A stretch of DNA of 64,000 nucleotides from Thaumasiovibrio sp043421945. GTDB lineage: Bacteria; Pseudomonadota; Gammaproteobacteria; Enterobacterales; Vibrionaceae. Shown one piece after another: positions 52,765 through 61,613 of the stretch. The stretch spans positions 124,001-188,000 of the forward strand of contig JBHOGO010000002.1 of the NCBI GenBank assembly GCA_043421945.1. Reading direction: 5' to 3'. The translations under genes and the position numbers were made by a program. The notes under the pieces were generated by a model. The model ran no database searches and was not told the DNA's origin. It was given only the letters and a program-made list of their open reading frames with translations. Numbering within the stretch: the first letter of the stretch is position 1; each line of letters begins with the position of its first letter.

Positions 52765-53994
52765 TTAGGCATTCTTCAGTAACTTCTCACTGACAAACGG
52801 CCTATTTTTCGCTAACAGCCATAAGAAACCACCGGTTAGGCCGACAGTAAACTGAATAATGCCAAGATTCTCAATCAATGATTCAGGACGTAGAGACACC
52901 AGAACCATTCCTAGCGAACCACAAATCATCCCCGAAAACTGAATCAATGCCACTGCAGAGCCCGTATCTTGCTCCTGTTGATCAAGCATTAGATTCGTCC
53001 CTGGGACACGCATCGTAATTACCATTAAGGTCGCAGGTGCCGCCGTAAGGGCAAAAATAAACGGTGACAAATGACCAATAGTGATGGTTAACACACCAAT
53101 ACTTGCTAGCAAGAAGAAGCATATTGTGATGATCTTCTGTACTGGAACCACCCGAGATAACTTCATATAAATCGTTGGACCAAATGAAGCAAAAAAGGCG
53201 TTAAACGCAAATGCATAGCTAAATTGCTGCTCTGTGAGACCAAAGCCATTAATGTAGATGTAAGAGCCTGCCGCGAGAAATGACATCATCGCTATCGGCG
53301 TAATAGAAAAAATAACCAGCAACGATACAAACCGAGGGTTCTTCAAGACAACGCCCAAACGCCCCCATGAACGTACAATTGAACCTTCGTATTTCTTTTC
53401 TAGTGTCTCTTGATAACAAAGTGCTAATAGAGAAGCAAAGCCGCCAAATACAGCTAGTGCGACAAACATCATTCTCCATGAAGCAATTTTTAACAGGAAC
53501 GCCCCAAAGACAGGTGCTACCATCGGTGCAATAATCACCAAAGACATAATGGTCGCCATGATTTTCTCACGCTCCCTGCCTTCATAAAGATCCTTAACGA
53601 TCGCGGTAGCAACCACTGTCACGGCACTACCAGCAAATGCCTGCAGTACACGTGCAGCAATCAACTGCTCAATACTTGCTGATAACGCACAAAAAATACT
53701 GGCAACCATATAGCTAGCGATGCCAATCAATAAGATAGGCTTTCGACCAAATTTTTCACTCAATGGCCCCCAAAAAAGTAGACCCACGGCATAGGTAACG
53801 AAATAGCTGCTGAGTGTTAAGTTCACCATTGCATGATCTGTATTAAATACATCGACCATCTGCGGTAACGCAGGCAAATAGAGGTCAATCGTCAGTGGTG
53901 GAAAAGCACTAATGATAACGAGGAAAAATAGCATACCGGTTTTACCCAGTACTGGTTGTGTCTTTTTCAATGGAATTCTCTTCGATAAGGCCAT
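52765..53994 (-). CDS. Bcr/CflA-family drug efflux transporter
   Basis: A 409-residue major facilitator of the Bcr/CflA type with about 12 membrane segments. Characteristic are PPLTIDLYLPALPQM near residue 33, GPLSEKFGRKPILLIG (the loop 2-3 MFS motif) near 77 and RVLQAFAGSAVTVVATAIVKDLY near 112. It exports drugs such as bicyclomycin or related compounds by proton antiport; the substrate is not determinable here. The start is ATG 53994 with a weak site. It lies 77 bases after the marR gene on the same strand, so it is probably co-transcribed and repressed by it. Small duplications lie just past its stop. Confidence 0.88.
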   Translation of the reverse strand: MALSKRIPLKKTQPVLGKTGMLFFLVIISAFPPLTIDLYLPALPQMVDVFNTDHAMVNLTLSSYFVTYAVGLLFWGPLSEKFGRKPILLIGIASYMVASIFCALSASIEQLIAARVLQAFAGSAVTVVATAIVKDLYEGREREKIMATIMSLVIIAPMVAPVFGAFLLKIASWRMMFVALAVFGGFASLLALCYQETLEKKYEGSIVRSWGRLGVVLKNPRFVSLLVIFSITPIAMMSFLAAGSYIYINGFGLTEQQFSYAFAFNAFFASFGPTIYMKLSRVVPVQKIITICFFLLASIGVLTITIGHLSPFIFALTAAPATLMVITMRVPGTNLMLDQQEQDTGSAVALIQFSGMICGSLGMVLVSLRPESLIENLGIIQFTVGLTGGFLWLLAKNRPFVSEKLLKNA

Positions 53995-54071
53995 GAGCTG
54001 GCGTTAAGTTAAAATCGGTATCACTTGAGCAATAGAAGCCACAAACTTATTTATGGCTAAGCCATTTGCAG

Positions 54072-54497
54072 CTAACTGATGTTACGACTAATACGTTGCA
54101 GTAATTGACCAAGTTGTTCAGATTCTGCCGCAGTAAAGCCCGTTAGCATTTCATCAATCATGCCCATTTCGACATCATCGAGACGCTTCAGTAATTCACT
54201 GCCTCTGTGACTAAGCGTAAGCTGTACTGCCCGCTTATCACTTTTACTCGCTTGCTTGATGATCAAATCTTGACGGTGAAGACTCGCAATAATACGCGCA
54301 ATCTGTGCTTTATCACGATGCATCGATTCCACCAGCATTTGCTGAGAGGCAATGCCAAACTCACGAATATCATTCATCGCCTTGTGCTCTAATGGCGAGA
54401 ATTCGACCTTTTGACGCGTAACTTCCGCGACCATTTTACCGCGCGTCTTCATGTGGATCTGTCGTAATGCCTGATTAATCTCTTTAAAGGTGCCCAA
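54072..54497 (-). CDS. MarR-family transcription regulator
   Basis: A 141-residue winged-helix MarR regulator. LEHKAMNDIREFG leads into the HTH (ASQQMLVESMHRDKAQIARIIASLHRQDLI, about residues 50-85) and the wing SDKRAVQLTLSHRG. The C-terminal helix forms the dimer interface. The start is TTG 54497; ATG 54452 would lose part of the N-terminal dimer helix. It is upstream of the Bcr-type efflux gene on the same strand, so it probably represses itself and the pump. Two perfect palindromes sit just upstream. Confidence 0.9.
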   Translation of the reverse strand: MGTFKEINQALRQIHMKTRGKMVAEVTRQKVEFSPLEHKAMNDIREFGIASQQMLVESMHRDKAQIARIIASLHRQDLIIKQASKSDKRAVQLTLSHRGSELLKRLDDVEMGMIDEMLTGFTAAESEQLGQLLQRISRNIS

Positions 54498-54514
54498 TGA
54501 ATGCTCATTACTAA

Positions 54515-54566
54515 TTAGTTGACTATAACAACTAATATCTCATATTTAGTTGTCTTGATCAACTAA
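54515..54566 (-). promoter_or_regulatory. Two perfect MarR-type operators upstream of marR
   Basis: TTAGTTG-N7-CAACTAA occurs twice, at 54515-54535 and 54546-54566, each a 21-bp palindrome with perfect 7-bp arms. The two are 31 bp apart, close to three helical turns, so dimers would lie on the same face. They start 18 bases before the marR start and also lie upstream of the divergent binding-protein gene. Binding by the adjacent MarR is inferred. Confidence 0.75.
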
Positions 54567-54627
54567 AATCCTTACCGCACACTTTCGGTGATGAAAGCTA
54601 TAATTACTCTATTCAAACCTTGGAGCG

Positions 54628-54644
54628 ATGATTACGTTAATCAT
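54628..54644 (+). promoter_or_regulatory. Perfect palindrome before the family 3 binding-protein gene
   Basis: ATGATTA-CGT-TAATCAT, 17 bases with perfect 7-bp arms, ends 13 bases before the start at 54657. It could be an operator or an mRNA structure at the ribosome binding site, which is otherwise weak. Confidence 0.4.
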
Positions 54645-54656
54645 TGTTAAGTTAAA

Positions 54657-55445
54657 ATGACTCTGTATACAAAAAAGAAATTTCTGACGGTTGCGTTAAC
54701 GTTCAGTACTTGCTGTCTTTTTGCACCATTGTCGCTTGCTGACTCGCAGCAAGACTGCCTTGACCTCCACGTTATACATAACGAGCCGTTGGGCTACTTA
54801 GACGAAAACAATGATACGAAGGGAGTACACTGGGACTATCTAACATTGCTGCAAGACGTCAGTGGCATTTGCATCAATAAAAAACTTGTTCCTTATCCGC
54901 GTGTTTGGCAATCCATCGAAAAGGGTGATCATGACGGTGGCATTATCTTTAAGTCTGAATCCCGCTCGGACCTTGTCGAATATGCCGTTAAGATTCGCTC
55001 AGCTATCACCGTTATCGTACCGGTAAAGTCGATTAAATTGGAAAGCTACAACGATCTTGAAGGCTTGGTCATTGGCAAAACACGCGGCACTCATCTCGCG
55101 AATCATTTTGATAGCGATATGGACCTTATCATTGTTGAACTCAACAACTACGAGCAAGCAGCAAAAATGATTAAGCATGGGCGAATTGATGCAGTTGCGG
55201 GGAGCTCTCTCGCGCTCTCTTATCAATTCAACAAGCACGACGTATTTGATTACGTGAATCTAAAAGAGAAATTAGTGCTTGGCGAAAAAGAGCAGTGGCT
55301 ACAGCTATCAAAAACATCGCCACACCTCGATAAAATCCCGCAATTAAAGCAAGCGATTGAAGATCTTCTTGATGATGGCACGTTCAGTAGCATCATGGAT
55401 CAATATCACGGCACTCATTGGCGTCAGATAAACAGTAAAGAATAA
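54657..55445 (+). CDS. Family 3 periplasmic solute-binding protein
   Basis: A 262-residue solute-binding protein of the SBP_bac_3 type. The signal peptide MTLYTKKKFLTVALTFSTCCLFAPLSLA is clear. The fold is indicated by LHVIHNEPLGYLDENNDTKGVHWDYLTLL near residue 37, YPRVWQSIEKGDHDGGIIFKSES and KMIKHGRIDAVAGSSLAL. The amino acid or other ligand is unknown. No permease or ATPase gene is adjacent. It is divergent from marR. The ribosome binding site is weak, and a 17-base palindrome precedes it. Confidence 0.85.
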   Translation: MTLYTKKKFLTVALTFSTCCLFAPLSLADSQQDCLDLHVIHNEPLGYLDENNDTKGVHWDYLTLLQDVSGICINKKLVPYPRVWQSIEKGDHDGGIIFKSESRSDLVEYAVKIRSAITVIVPVKSIKLESYNDLEGLVIGKTRGTHLANHFDSDMDLIIVELNNYEQAAKMIKHGRIDAVAGSSLALSYQFNKHDVFDYVNLKEKLVLGEKEQWLQLSKTSPHLDKIPQLKQAIEDLLDDGTFSSIMDQYHGTHWRQINSKE

Positions 55446-55557
55446 AATGATCGTGGTATATGAATAAGTTAATGCTCAAGCTCTATACTCTGAAGCGTTT
55501 TTTTGACCTGCTGATTCATTGTCGATAAATTAAGCTTTATCGATCAAGGAGTCACTC

Positions 55558-55923
55558 ATGGATTACGACGAATTCAATCAGTTTTGTGGCTCTCTGCCTG
55601 CAACGACCCATGTTGTACAATGGGGAAACTCAGAAGTGTGGAAAGTGGGAGGTAAAGTATTTGCTATCGGCGGATGGTCAAAAGAGAAAAAACCTGCTTT
55701 CGTCTTCAAAACATCAGATCTCAATTATCAATTTTTAAGTGAGCACGAAGGCTATCGTCCAGCACCTTACTTTGCCACCCGCGGCATGAAATGGATTCAG
55801 CAGACAGACACCTCTCCAGAGAAAGATGAAGAACTTCAATACTATATTAACGAGTCATACCGCCTTGTGACACTTGGGCTAACGAAAGCGAAACAGCGAG
55901 AACTAAATCTTAATCAAGATTAA
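55558..55923 (+). CDS. MmcQ/YjbR-family protein
   Basis: A 121-residue protein of the MmcQ/YjbR (CyaY-like fold) family. MDYDEFNQFCGSLPATTHVVQWG and VGGKVFAIGGWSKEK near the start are typical, and the C-terminal helix YINESYRLVTLGLTKAKQREL follows. The family has a suggested DNA-binding double-wing fold, but its function is unknown. AAGGAG precedes the ATG. It is followed 42 bases later by the GFA gene. Confidence 0.88.
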   Translation: MDYDEFNQFCGSLPATTHVVQWGNSEVWKVGGKVFAIGGWSKEKKPAFVFKTSDLNYQFLSEHEGYRPAPYFATRGMKWIQQTDTSPEKDEELQYYINESYRLVTLGLTKAKQRELNLNQD

Positions 55924-55965
55924 CCATTCACGATAAATAATAGCGAAACAACAGGGATGATAATA

Positions 55966-56373
55966 ATGAGCCAAACACTGACTGGCAGCTGCTGCTGCGA
56001 AAAAGTGAAATTCACCGTCGAAGATAACTTTAAACGTTTCTTTTTTTGTCATTGTACCCAATGCCAGAAAATGAGCGGATCAGCGCACGCCGCTAATCTT
56101 TTTACTGATCTCGATAATATTCACTGGCTCTCGGGTCAAGACGACATTAAGTATTATCGACACCACGAACGCGCGTTTTCACAAGCATTCTGTACCGAGT
56201 GTGGTTCAACGGTTCCCTATACTTCCTCCAATGGAAAGCTATTGGTCGTACCTGCAGGAAGCCTCAATGAGGAGCCATCGATAACGTTAAACGCGCAAAT
56301 CTTTTGTGATGAGCAAACCGAATGGCATAAGAACGGCTTAGAAGCTGAAAAAGTTTCTGGATTCCCGAAATAA
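55966..56373 (+). CDS. GFA-domain protein (CENP-V/GFA family)
   Basis: A 135-residue GFA-domain protein. The start at 55966 has AGGG eight bases upstream, favoured over the in-frame start at 55957. Zinc-binding Cys lie in TGSCCCEKVKF near residue 7, in CHCTQCQKMSG near 30 and in FCTECGS near 76. Members include glutathione-dependent formaldehyde-activating enzyme, but many have no known activity. Its distance from fghA (50 kb) argues against a direct pairing. A long hairpin follows at 56385-56421. Confidence 0.88.
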   Translation: MSQTLTGSCCCEKVKFTVEDNFKRFFFCHCTQCQKMSGSAHAANLFTDLDNIHWLSGQDDIKYYRHHERAFSQAFCTECGSTVPYTSSNGKLLVVPAGSLNEEPSITLNAQIFCDEQTEWHKNGLEAEKVSGFPK

Positions 56374-56384
56374 GAATAAAAGAT

Positions 56385-56421
56385 GAGTCCACTAAGCTGG
56401 ATGGCCATGTTTGGTGGACTC
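56385..56421. terminator. Terminator-like hairpin between GFA and SDR genes
   Basis: Stem GAGTCCACTAA (56385-56395) and TTTGGTGGACTC (56410-56421), about 11 bp with one wobble, and a 14-base loop that itself holds TGGCCA. It lies between convergent genes. There is no clear T-run on the plus strand. Confidence 0.5.
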
Positions 56422-56485
56422 GCTGATAGATCATGTCAATTTCGGCATACTTATCATTAAAAATTGGTTTTATACTGCAACTGAC

Positions 56486-57238
56486 TTACAACCTCAGCCC
56501 ACCATCAAGTTCAAGTACACGGCCGCTAAAATAGTCATTAACAATGATAAACTGCATCCCATCAGCGATATGATCGGGCTGCGCCATATGACCAACGGGA
56601 ACCATTTTGGTTAGCCTTTCTCTGGCTTCCGGTTTCATTGCCGATGTCATCGCTGTTTCAACAACACCTGGGGCAATAGCACCAACACGAATACCATGTC
56701 GCCCTAGCTCTTTTGCCCATACAACGGTCATTGCAGCAACAGCTGCCTTCGACGCAGAATAGTTTGTTTGTCCAACATTTCCCGCTCGCGCAATACTGGA
56801 AATATTGATAATCACTCCACCTTGCCCACTGCTAATCATCAAGCTTGCAGCAGCCCGCCCACAGAGAAAAGTACCATTCACATTCACATCCATGACAGTG
56901 GTAAACTGTTCATAGCTCATGGTGGTTATCTCGCCATCTTTGGCTTTAATAAACATACCGTCTTTCAAGATGCCGGCGTTGTTAACCAGCACAGCAATGG
57001 GCCCCATGGTTTCAATGATGGTATTAAAGGTCGTCGTAACTTGCTCTTCATCCGTCACGTTACAGGTATAAGGGTGTACCTCTCCACCAAGCATTTCGCA
57101 CGCGGTTTGCGTTTCCGATAGGTCGCCAACATCTAACAAAGCGACTTTTGCGCCTTGTTCAACCAAATGAAGCGCCATTTTTTGGCCAAGCCCTTGGCTT
57201 GCTCCGGTCACAACAGCAATTTTATCCTTAACATCCAT
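56486..57238 (-). CDS. SDR-family oxidoreductase of the valine block
   Basis: A 250-residue short-chain dehydrogenase. The NAD(P)-binding TGASQGLG is near residue 13, NNAG near 89, the SSIARAGNVGQTNYSASKAA active-site stretch (Ser, Tyr-X3-Lys) near 146-162, and the PGVVETAMT region after it. It is probably a 3-hydroxyacyl-CoA or 2-methyl-3-hydroxyacyl-CoA dehydrogenase given its place at the end of the acyl-CoA operon, but the substrate is inferred. GGAGG lies before the second of two ATGs; I use 57238. Confidence 0.85.
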   Translation of the reverse strand: MDVKDKIAVVTGASQGLGQKMALHLVEQGAKVALLDVGDLSETQTACEMLGGEVHPYTCNVTDEEQVTTTFNTIIETMGPIAVLVNNAGILKDGMFIKAKDGEITTMSYEQFTTVMDVNVNGTFLCGRAAASLMISSGQGGVIINISSIARAGNVGQTNYSASKAAVAAMTVVWAKELGRHGIRVGAIAPGVVETAMTSAMKPEARERLTKMVPVGHMAQPDHIADGMQFIIVNDYFSGRVLELDGGLRL

Positions 57239-57354
57239 CATCGCCCTCCTTAGGCATTAAAATAACGATAAGATGAACAAAGAGATGAATAACAAGCCTT
57301 TCAACGTACCTGATTTTGGTAACTGGTTTAGGCGCCTGATTTAGGTGCGTAAAA

Positions 57355-58245
57355 CTAATACAGGCTCGAGAAATCTTTGTCTTCACTTAACCCATCAAAA
57401 TGTGTTTCAAACAGTGCTAATGCTTGCTTGGTCATTGCTGCGTTCTGACACTCTTTTAGTGGGGAGGTCTTACTGGCATCTAAGACTAACTTAAGGTCTT
57501 TCACCATGAGTCGTGTCATAAAGCCGCTCTCATAATCATTGGCTGCTGGCACTCCATCTGCCACACCGGGACAAGGGTTATATTTTTCCAGTACCCAATT
57601 ATTGCCGGAGCTTTGATGGATAATATCGCTCAGTACTTTAGGATCTAACCCTAGCGACTGCCCTAATGCTAATCCTTCACACGTCGCTGCCATTACAGAG
57701 CCAAGAATCAGGTTATTGCAAATTTTGGTCAGTTGCCCATCACCGATACCGCCAGCATGGTAAATATGTCTTCCCATTGCGGTCAGTATTGCTTTTGCAG
57801 ACATAAAGTCTTCATTCGTCCCCCCCACAATAAAGGTAAGGTTCCCCGCTTTCGCTCCACTTATTCCACCGGAAACGGGCGCATCAACAAAGCGCATGTG
57901 CGCGTGAATAGCTTTATCACCAACGCGTTGAGCTGTCTCTGGATCTGTCGTTGAACAATCAATCAAAAGCGTATTTGTCGATAATTCACCAATAATACCC
58001 ACATGCCCGTCTTCACCAAGATAGACACGCCTCACCTGTTCACCAGCTGGTAACATTGTAATCACGACATCGGCACCGGCCACCGCCTTATTGATGGTGT
58101 CAAATGCCCTTGCCCCGAGCTTCTTTGCTGCCTCGCGGGCTTGCTCATTGATATCATAAACTTGAACGATAGCTTCAGTGCGTAATAGGTTATCCAACAT
58201 AGGTAGTCCCATGTTGCCGACCCCAATAAATGCAATGGTAATCAT
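57355..58245 (-). CDS. mmsB: 3-hydroxyisobutyrate dehydrogenase
   Basis: A 296-residue beta-hydroxyacid dehydrogenase. The NAD motif is FIGVGNMGLPMLDNL near residue 5. FVDAPVSGGISGAKAGNLTFIVGG near 118 is the substrate-binding signature, and GDGQLTKICNNLILG carries the catalytic Lys. SSGNNWVLEKYNPCPGV follows. It oxidises 3-hydroxyisobutyrate to methylmalonate semialdehyde in valine breakdown, the substrate of MmsA. It overlaps the upstream crotonase-family gene by ATGA. Confidence 0.93.
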   Translation of the reverse strand: MITIAFIGVGNMGLPMLDNLLRTEAIVQVYDINEQAREAAKKLGARAFDTINKAVAGADVVITMLPAGEQVRRVYLGEDGHVGIIGELSTNTLLIDCSTTDPETAQRVGDKAIHAHMRFVDAPVSGGISGAKAGNLTFIVGGTNEDFMSAKAILTAMGRHIYHAGGIGDGQLTKICNNLILGSVMAATCEGLALGQSLGLDPKVLSDIIHQSSGNNWVLEKYNPCPGVADGVPAANDYESGFMTRLMVKDLKLVLDASKTSPLKECQNAAMTKQALALFETHFDGLSEDKDFSSLY

Positions 58246-59360
58246 AAGTATCTTCCCGGTGAGGGTTTAAGGTTATGCAATGGATTATCGCTCCAAGGAG
58301 GCGTTAGCAGTGCGTCAATTTTACTGCTAGGAACGTCTTCGACGGTGGCATAAAGCCATTGCGGCTCACCACATTTATCTATCAACCTCGCTCTCACGCC
58401 TTCTCGGAAATCGCCCTGAAGCCCACATTGAACGGAAAGACCAATTTCTAATTGAAACGCTTCAAGCAAGTTCAGAGAGCGATAATCATGAAGTTGTCTA
58501 AAACAAAGGTGTGCAGTAATCGCACTTCCATGGTGCAAGCTTTGTCGAGCTTTATCTAACCAAACGCTGCTACCATCGATGGCGTTAAGGTTAGCAATAC
58601 ATTCTGGCAGTGTATCAACGCTACACGCTGCCTGAATTTGGGCAAAAAATGGCATTAGTTGATTAGGCGGAAGATCGGCTTCTTGGTATTTGGCAATAAG
58701 CTCAGTCACTTTTGCTCTATCGCTGTTATACCCCGTCCAAGGCAGCATAGATAATTGAGAAAGGAAGCACTGCTTTTCACTGTTTTCGAAACATGCATGG
58801 GCAAATTGAATATCCAAGCTGTCTGCAGCATTGACTGCTGCCCCTGTCAGCCCGAGAAAGAGCCCTATGCCGAGCGGTAAACGATTAAGAAACCAAGTTG
58901 CCCCTACGTCTGGGTACAAACCGATGTTGACTTCAGGCATCGCTAGCAAGCTTTCGGGCGTAACGATACGGTGGCTCGCGCCCATAAAGAGCCCCATGCC
59001 TCCTCCCATCACAATACCGTGCCCCCAAGCAATGACAGGTTTAGGATAAGTATGAATCAGGTAATCGCAGCGATACTCGATATCAAAATAGTGCGTCATC
59101 ATCTCTAAGCCTGTCGACTGTGAGGCCATGCCATGCATCGCTTTTACATCCCCCCCGGCGCAAAACGCTTTTTCATTATCACTGTGTAGTACCACACTGA
59201 CGATAGCGGGATCATCGATCCACGAAATCAGTTGATCATAAATCGTCGATAGCATATCTAACGTTAATGCATTCAATGCCTTGCCGTTATTGAGGCCTAT
59301 CAGCCCAATTCGAAATCCCTTTTCACACTCAATAGTAGAAATGGTGACTAACTCCGTCAT
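58242..59360 (-). CDS. 3-hydroxyisobutyryl-CoA hydrolase
   Basis: A 372-residue crotonase-superfamily protein of the HIBCH type, longer than simple hydratases. FCAGGDVKAM near residue 67, GIVMGGGMGLFMGASHRIVTPESLLAMPEVNIGLYPDVGATWFL from about 115 hold the oxyanion hole and the acidic residues, and DDPAIVSVVLH precedes them. The C-terminal region FREGVRARLIDK and PSPGRYL also fits. It hydrolyses 3-hydroxyisobutyryl-CoA to 3-hydroxyisobutyrate, the step before MmsB, with which it overlaps by 4 bases. GGAAG precedes the ATG. Confidence 0.9.
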   Translation of the reverse strand: MTELVTISTIECEKGFRIGLIGLNNGKALNALTLDMLSTIYDQLISWIDDPAIVSVVLHSDNEKAFCAGGDVKAMHGMASQSTGLEMMTHYFDIEYRCDYLIHTYPKPVIAWGHGIVMGGGMGLFMGASHRIVTPESLLAMPEVNIGLYPDVGATWFLNRLPLGIGLFLGLTGAAVNAADSLDIQFAHACFENSEKQCFLSQLSMLPWTGYNSDRAKVTELIAKYQEADLPPNQLMPFFAQIQAACSVDTLPECIANLNAIDGSSVWLDKARQSLHHGSAITAHLCFRQLHDYRSLNLLEAFQLEIGLSVQCGLQGDFREGVRARLIDKCGEPQWLYATVEDVPSSKIDALLTPPWSDNPLHNLKPSPGRYL

Positions 59361-59520
59361 CTCTCTTCCTTGTCAGTTTGGACTCTAGAAAAAGAGTCTG
59401 ATTGAATACTCATTACGTTATCGCTAAACAGATAAAAATCGGATTGCGACTTAGCCATCTGGCTATGTTTCACTTAGACAATATTTCGCTTAAGCAATCA
59501 TTCACTGATCAATGTTTTGC

Positions 59521-60297
59521 TTAGGCATTTTTCCACTCTGGCTTACGCTTTTCGAGAAACGCATTCACGCCTTCCGTTTGATCCTCTGAATCAAACAGCT
59601 TTAAAAACTCTTCCCGCTCTAATACCTTCCCATCACACGCTTGGTAACTCGCATCGATTAATTTTTTACATGCCGTTACCGCAACGGGGGACTGCCATGT
59701 CGCATGCTCTGCCTGCAATAATGCGGCACTCATCCCTTCACCGGGTGAGGTCACTTCTTCAACCAGACCAATATCAAGCGCTTGATGGGCGTGGAGACGC
59801 TCACCACAAAGAATCATTTTCTTCGCCCACCCTTCCCCAACGAGACGTGGAAGTTGCTGTGTTCCACCAGCGCAAGGGAGCAAACCAACATGCGTTTCTG
59901 GCAGTGCTAAAATGGCATGATGCTCAGCAATCCGAATATCACAAGCGAGAGCGGCTTCCAAACCTCCCCCCATGGCATAACCGTTGATAGCAGCGATTGT
60001 TACACCATGAAAATTGCGTAGTGAGGCAAAGGCTTTATCAAACTGCTGCGCAACATCCCATGCAACGCTTTTGTCACCATCAGCAAAGAGATTGAGATCT
60101 GCCCCTGCACTGAAAAATCGCTCCCCTTGCCCTGTCAGGATTAAGGCGTAGACCGATTTATCATTGTTTAAGTCGTGAATGATTTCTGAGAGCTGCCCGA
60201 GAGTTTCCTTAGTCCACGTGTTAGCGGGGGGATTATTCATGGTTAATATCGCGATGTGATCACGAATTTCCACGTCGATACGCGCACTGTCTAACAT
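59521..60297 (-). CDS. Enoyl-CoA hydratase, probably methacrylyl-CoA type
   Basis: A 258-residue crotonase. The start at 60297 is chosen because GGAG lies five bases upstream; in-frame starts at 60315 and 60369 lack a site. FFSAGADLNLF near 64, AAINGYAMGGGLEAALACDIRIA near 98 (first catalytic Glu) and ALPETHVGLLPCAGGTQQLPRLVG near 130 (second Glu) are visible. In this operon it would hydrate methacrylyl-CoA to 3-hydroxyisobutyryl-CoA. General enoyl-CoA hydratase is the alternative. Confidence 0.88.
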   Translation of the reverse strand: MLDSARIDVEIRDHIAILTMNNPPANTWTKETLGQLSEIIHDLNNDKSVYALILTGQGERFFSAGADLNLFADGDKSVAWDVAQQFDKAFASLRNFHGVTIAAINGYAMGGGLEAALACDIRIAEHHAILALPETHVGLLPCAGGTQQLPRLVGEGWAKKMILCGERLHAHQALDIGLVEEVTSPGEGMSAALLQAEHATWQSPVAVTACKKLIDASYQACDGKVLEREEFLKLFDSEDQTEGVNAFLEKRKPEWKNA

Positions 60298-60416
60298 AAG
60301 AACTCCTTGGTTCATCTCGTAATCAAGCTGCGAACTCTCTTTGAAAGCACTGAGTGAGTGGATACTCACTCACCCGTTACAGATTCACTGTTCATTAAAG
60401 ACTGATTTGCCGACAT

Positions 60417-61598
60417 TTAGATCTCTTCAAGTATTCGTGCATCGTAATGCTCACTGAAGATGTGTCTGGCAATAATCACCCGCATAATTTCGTTTGTCCC
60501 TTCTAGGATCTGATGCACACGTGCATCACGAAAATAGCGCTCTAATGGATACTCTTTGATATAACCATAGCCCCCAAACAACTGCATTGCTTGATTGCAT
60601 ATCTCAAAACTCACATCTGTCACTAGCCGCTTCGCCATTGCACATTCACTCGTAGACTGGGCCTGTGAACGTGCCTTGCCAGCAAGCTGGTTATCCAATG
60701 TCCATGCTGCGCGATAAAGCAACCAGCGTGCACTCTCCAGCTCAGTCACCATATCGGCTAATTTAAACTGAACCGCTTGAAAGTCAGCCAATAGCTTTCC
60801 AAACTGTTGTCGCTCCTGCACATAATCTCGGGTTTTATTGATTGCCTGCTGCGCGGTGCCTAACGAACATGCCGCAATATTGATCCTACCGCCATCAAGG
60901 CCTTTCATGGCCATAGCAAAACCATCCCCCCCCTCACCCAAGCGATGGTTTAATGGCACAAAAACACGCTCAAGATTCACTGCGCGTGTTGCCTGTGAAT
61001 TCCAACCCATCTTGGGCTCTTTACGTCCGAAGGTAATCCCTTTGCTCGTTGCTGGTATCACAAATGCACTAATCGATTGGTTATCTTCTTTAGCCATTAC
61101 AACCAAAATATCGCTGTCACCAGCCGCAGAGATAAACGCTTTGCTTCCCGTTATTTCAAAACCGCCATCAATGGCTTTTGCCGAAGTCTGTAACGAGGCA
61201 GCATCGGAACCTGCATTCGGTTCGGTCAGGCAATATGAGCCTAATAGCTCACCCACCGCCAGTTGTTGAGCGATTGTGTCTAACTCTGTTGAATCACCAA
61301 ACTCGCCAACCATCCACGTGACCATGTTGTGGATAGACAGATACGCTGTCGTCGAAGTACAACCCATTGCTAAGGATTCAAAAATCAAACAGCTATCAAG
61401 TCGAGACAGCCCTAATCCGCCGGACTTCTCTGGTGTGTAAAGGCCGAGAAAACCTAACTCTGCCGCTTCTTGAATAACATCACGCGGAAACGTTGCTTCC
61501 CGATCCCATTTAGCCGCATTAGGCGCAAGCCTTTTTGAAGCAAACATCGTGGCTGCCTCTACCAGTGCAGCTTGATCTGTACTTAGTGAAAAATCCAT
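60417..61598 (-). CDS. Acyl-CoA dehydrogenase, probably isobutyryl-CoA type
   Basis: A 393-residue acyl-CoA dehydrogenase. YCLTEPNAGSDAASLQTSA near residue 115, KAFISAAGDSDILVVMA near 150, QQFGKLLADFQAVQFKLADM near 265 and QLFGGYGYIKEYPLERYFRDARVHQILEGTNEIMRV near 345 are characteristic, the last holding the catalytic Glu. Its place between the hydratase and mmsA suggests isobutyryl-CoA as substrate, with ETF as electron acceptor. GAGGA precedes the ATG; a small hairpin lies downstream at 60352-60371. Confidence 0.9.
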   Translation of the reverse strand: MDFSLSTDQAALVEAATMFASKRLAPNAAKWDREATFPRDVIQEAAELGFLGLYTPEKSGGLGLSRLDSCLIFESLAMGCTSTTAYLSIHNMVTWMVGEFGDSTELDTIAQQLAVGELLGSYCLTEPNAGSDAASLQTSAKAIDGGFEITGSKAFISAAGDSDILVVMAKEDNQSISAFVIPATSKGITFGRKEPKMGWNSQATRAVNLERVFVPLNHRLGEGGDGFAMAMKGLDGGRINIAACSLGTAQQAINKTRDYVQERQQFGKLLADFQAVQFKLADMVTELESARWLLYRAAWTLDNQLAGKARSQAQSTSECAMAKRLVTDVSFEICNQAMQLFGGYGYIKEYPLERYFRDARVHQILEGTNEIMRVIIARHIFSEHYDARILEEI

Positions 61599-61613
61599 AC
61601 GAGTTTCCTCATA

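Noticed and set aside
55966..56373. Formaldehyde-activating enzyme working with fghA
   Set aside because: The GFA domain is broad, the two genes lie about 50 kb apart, and the class III alcohol dehydrogenase is absent from the window; pairing is not supported.
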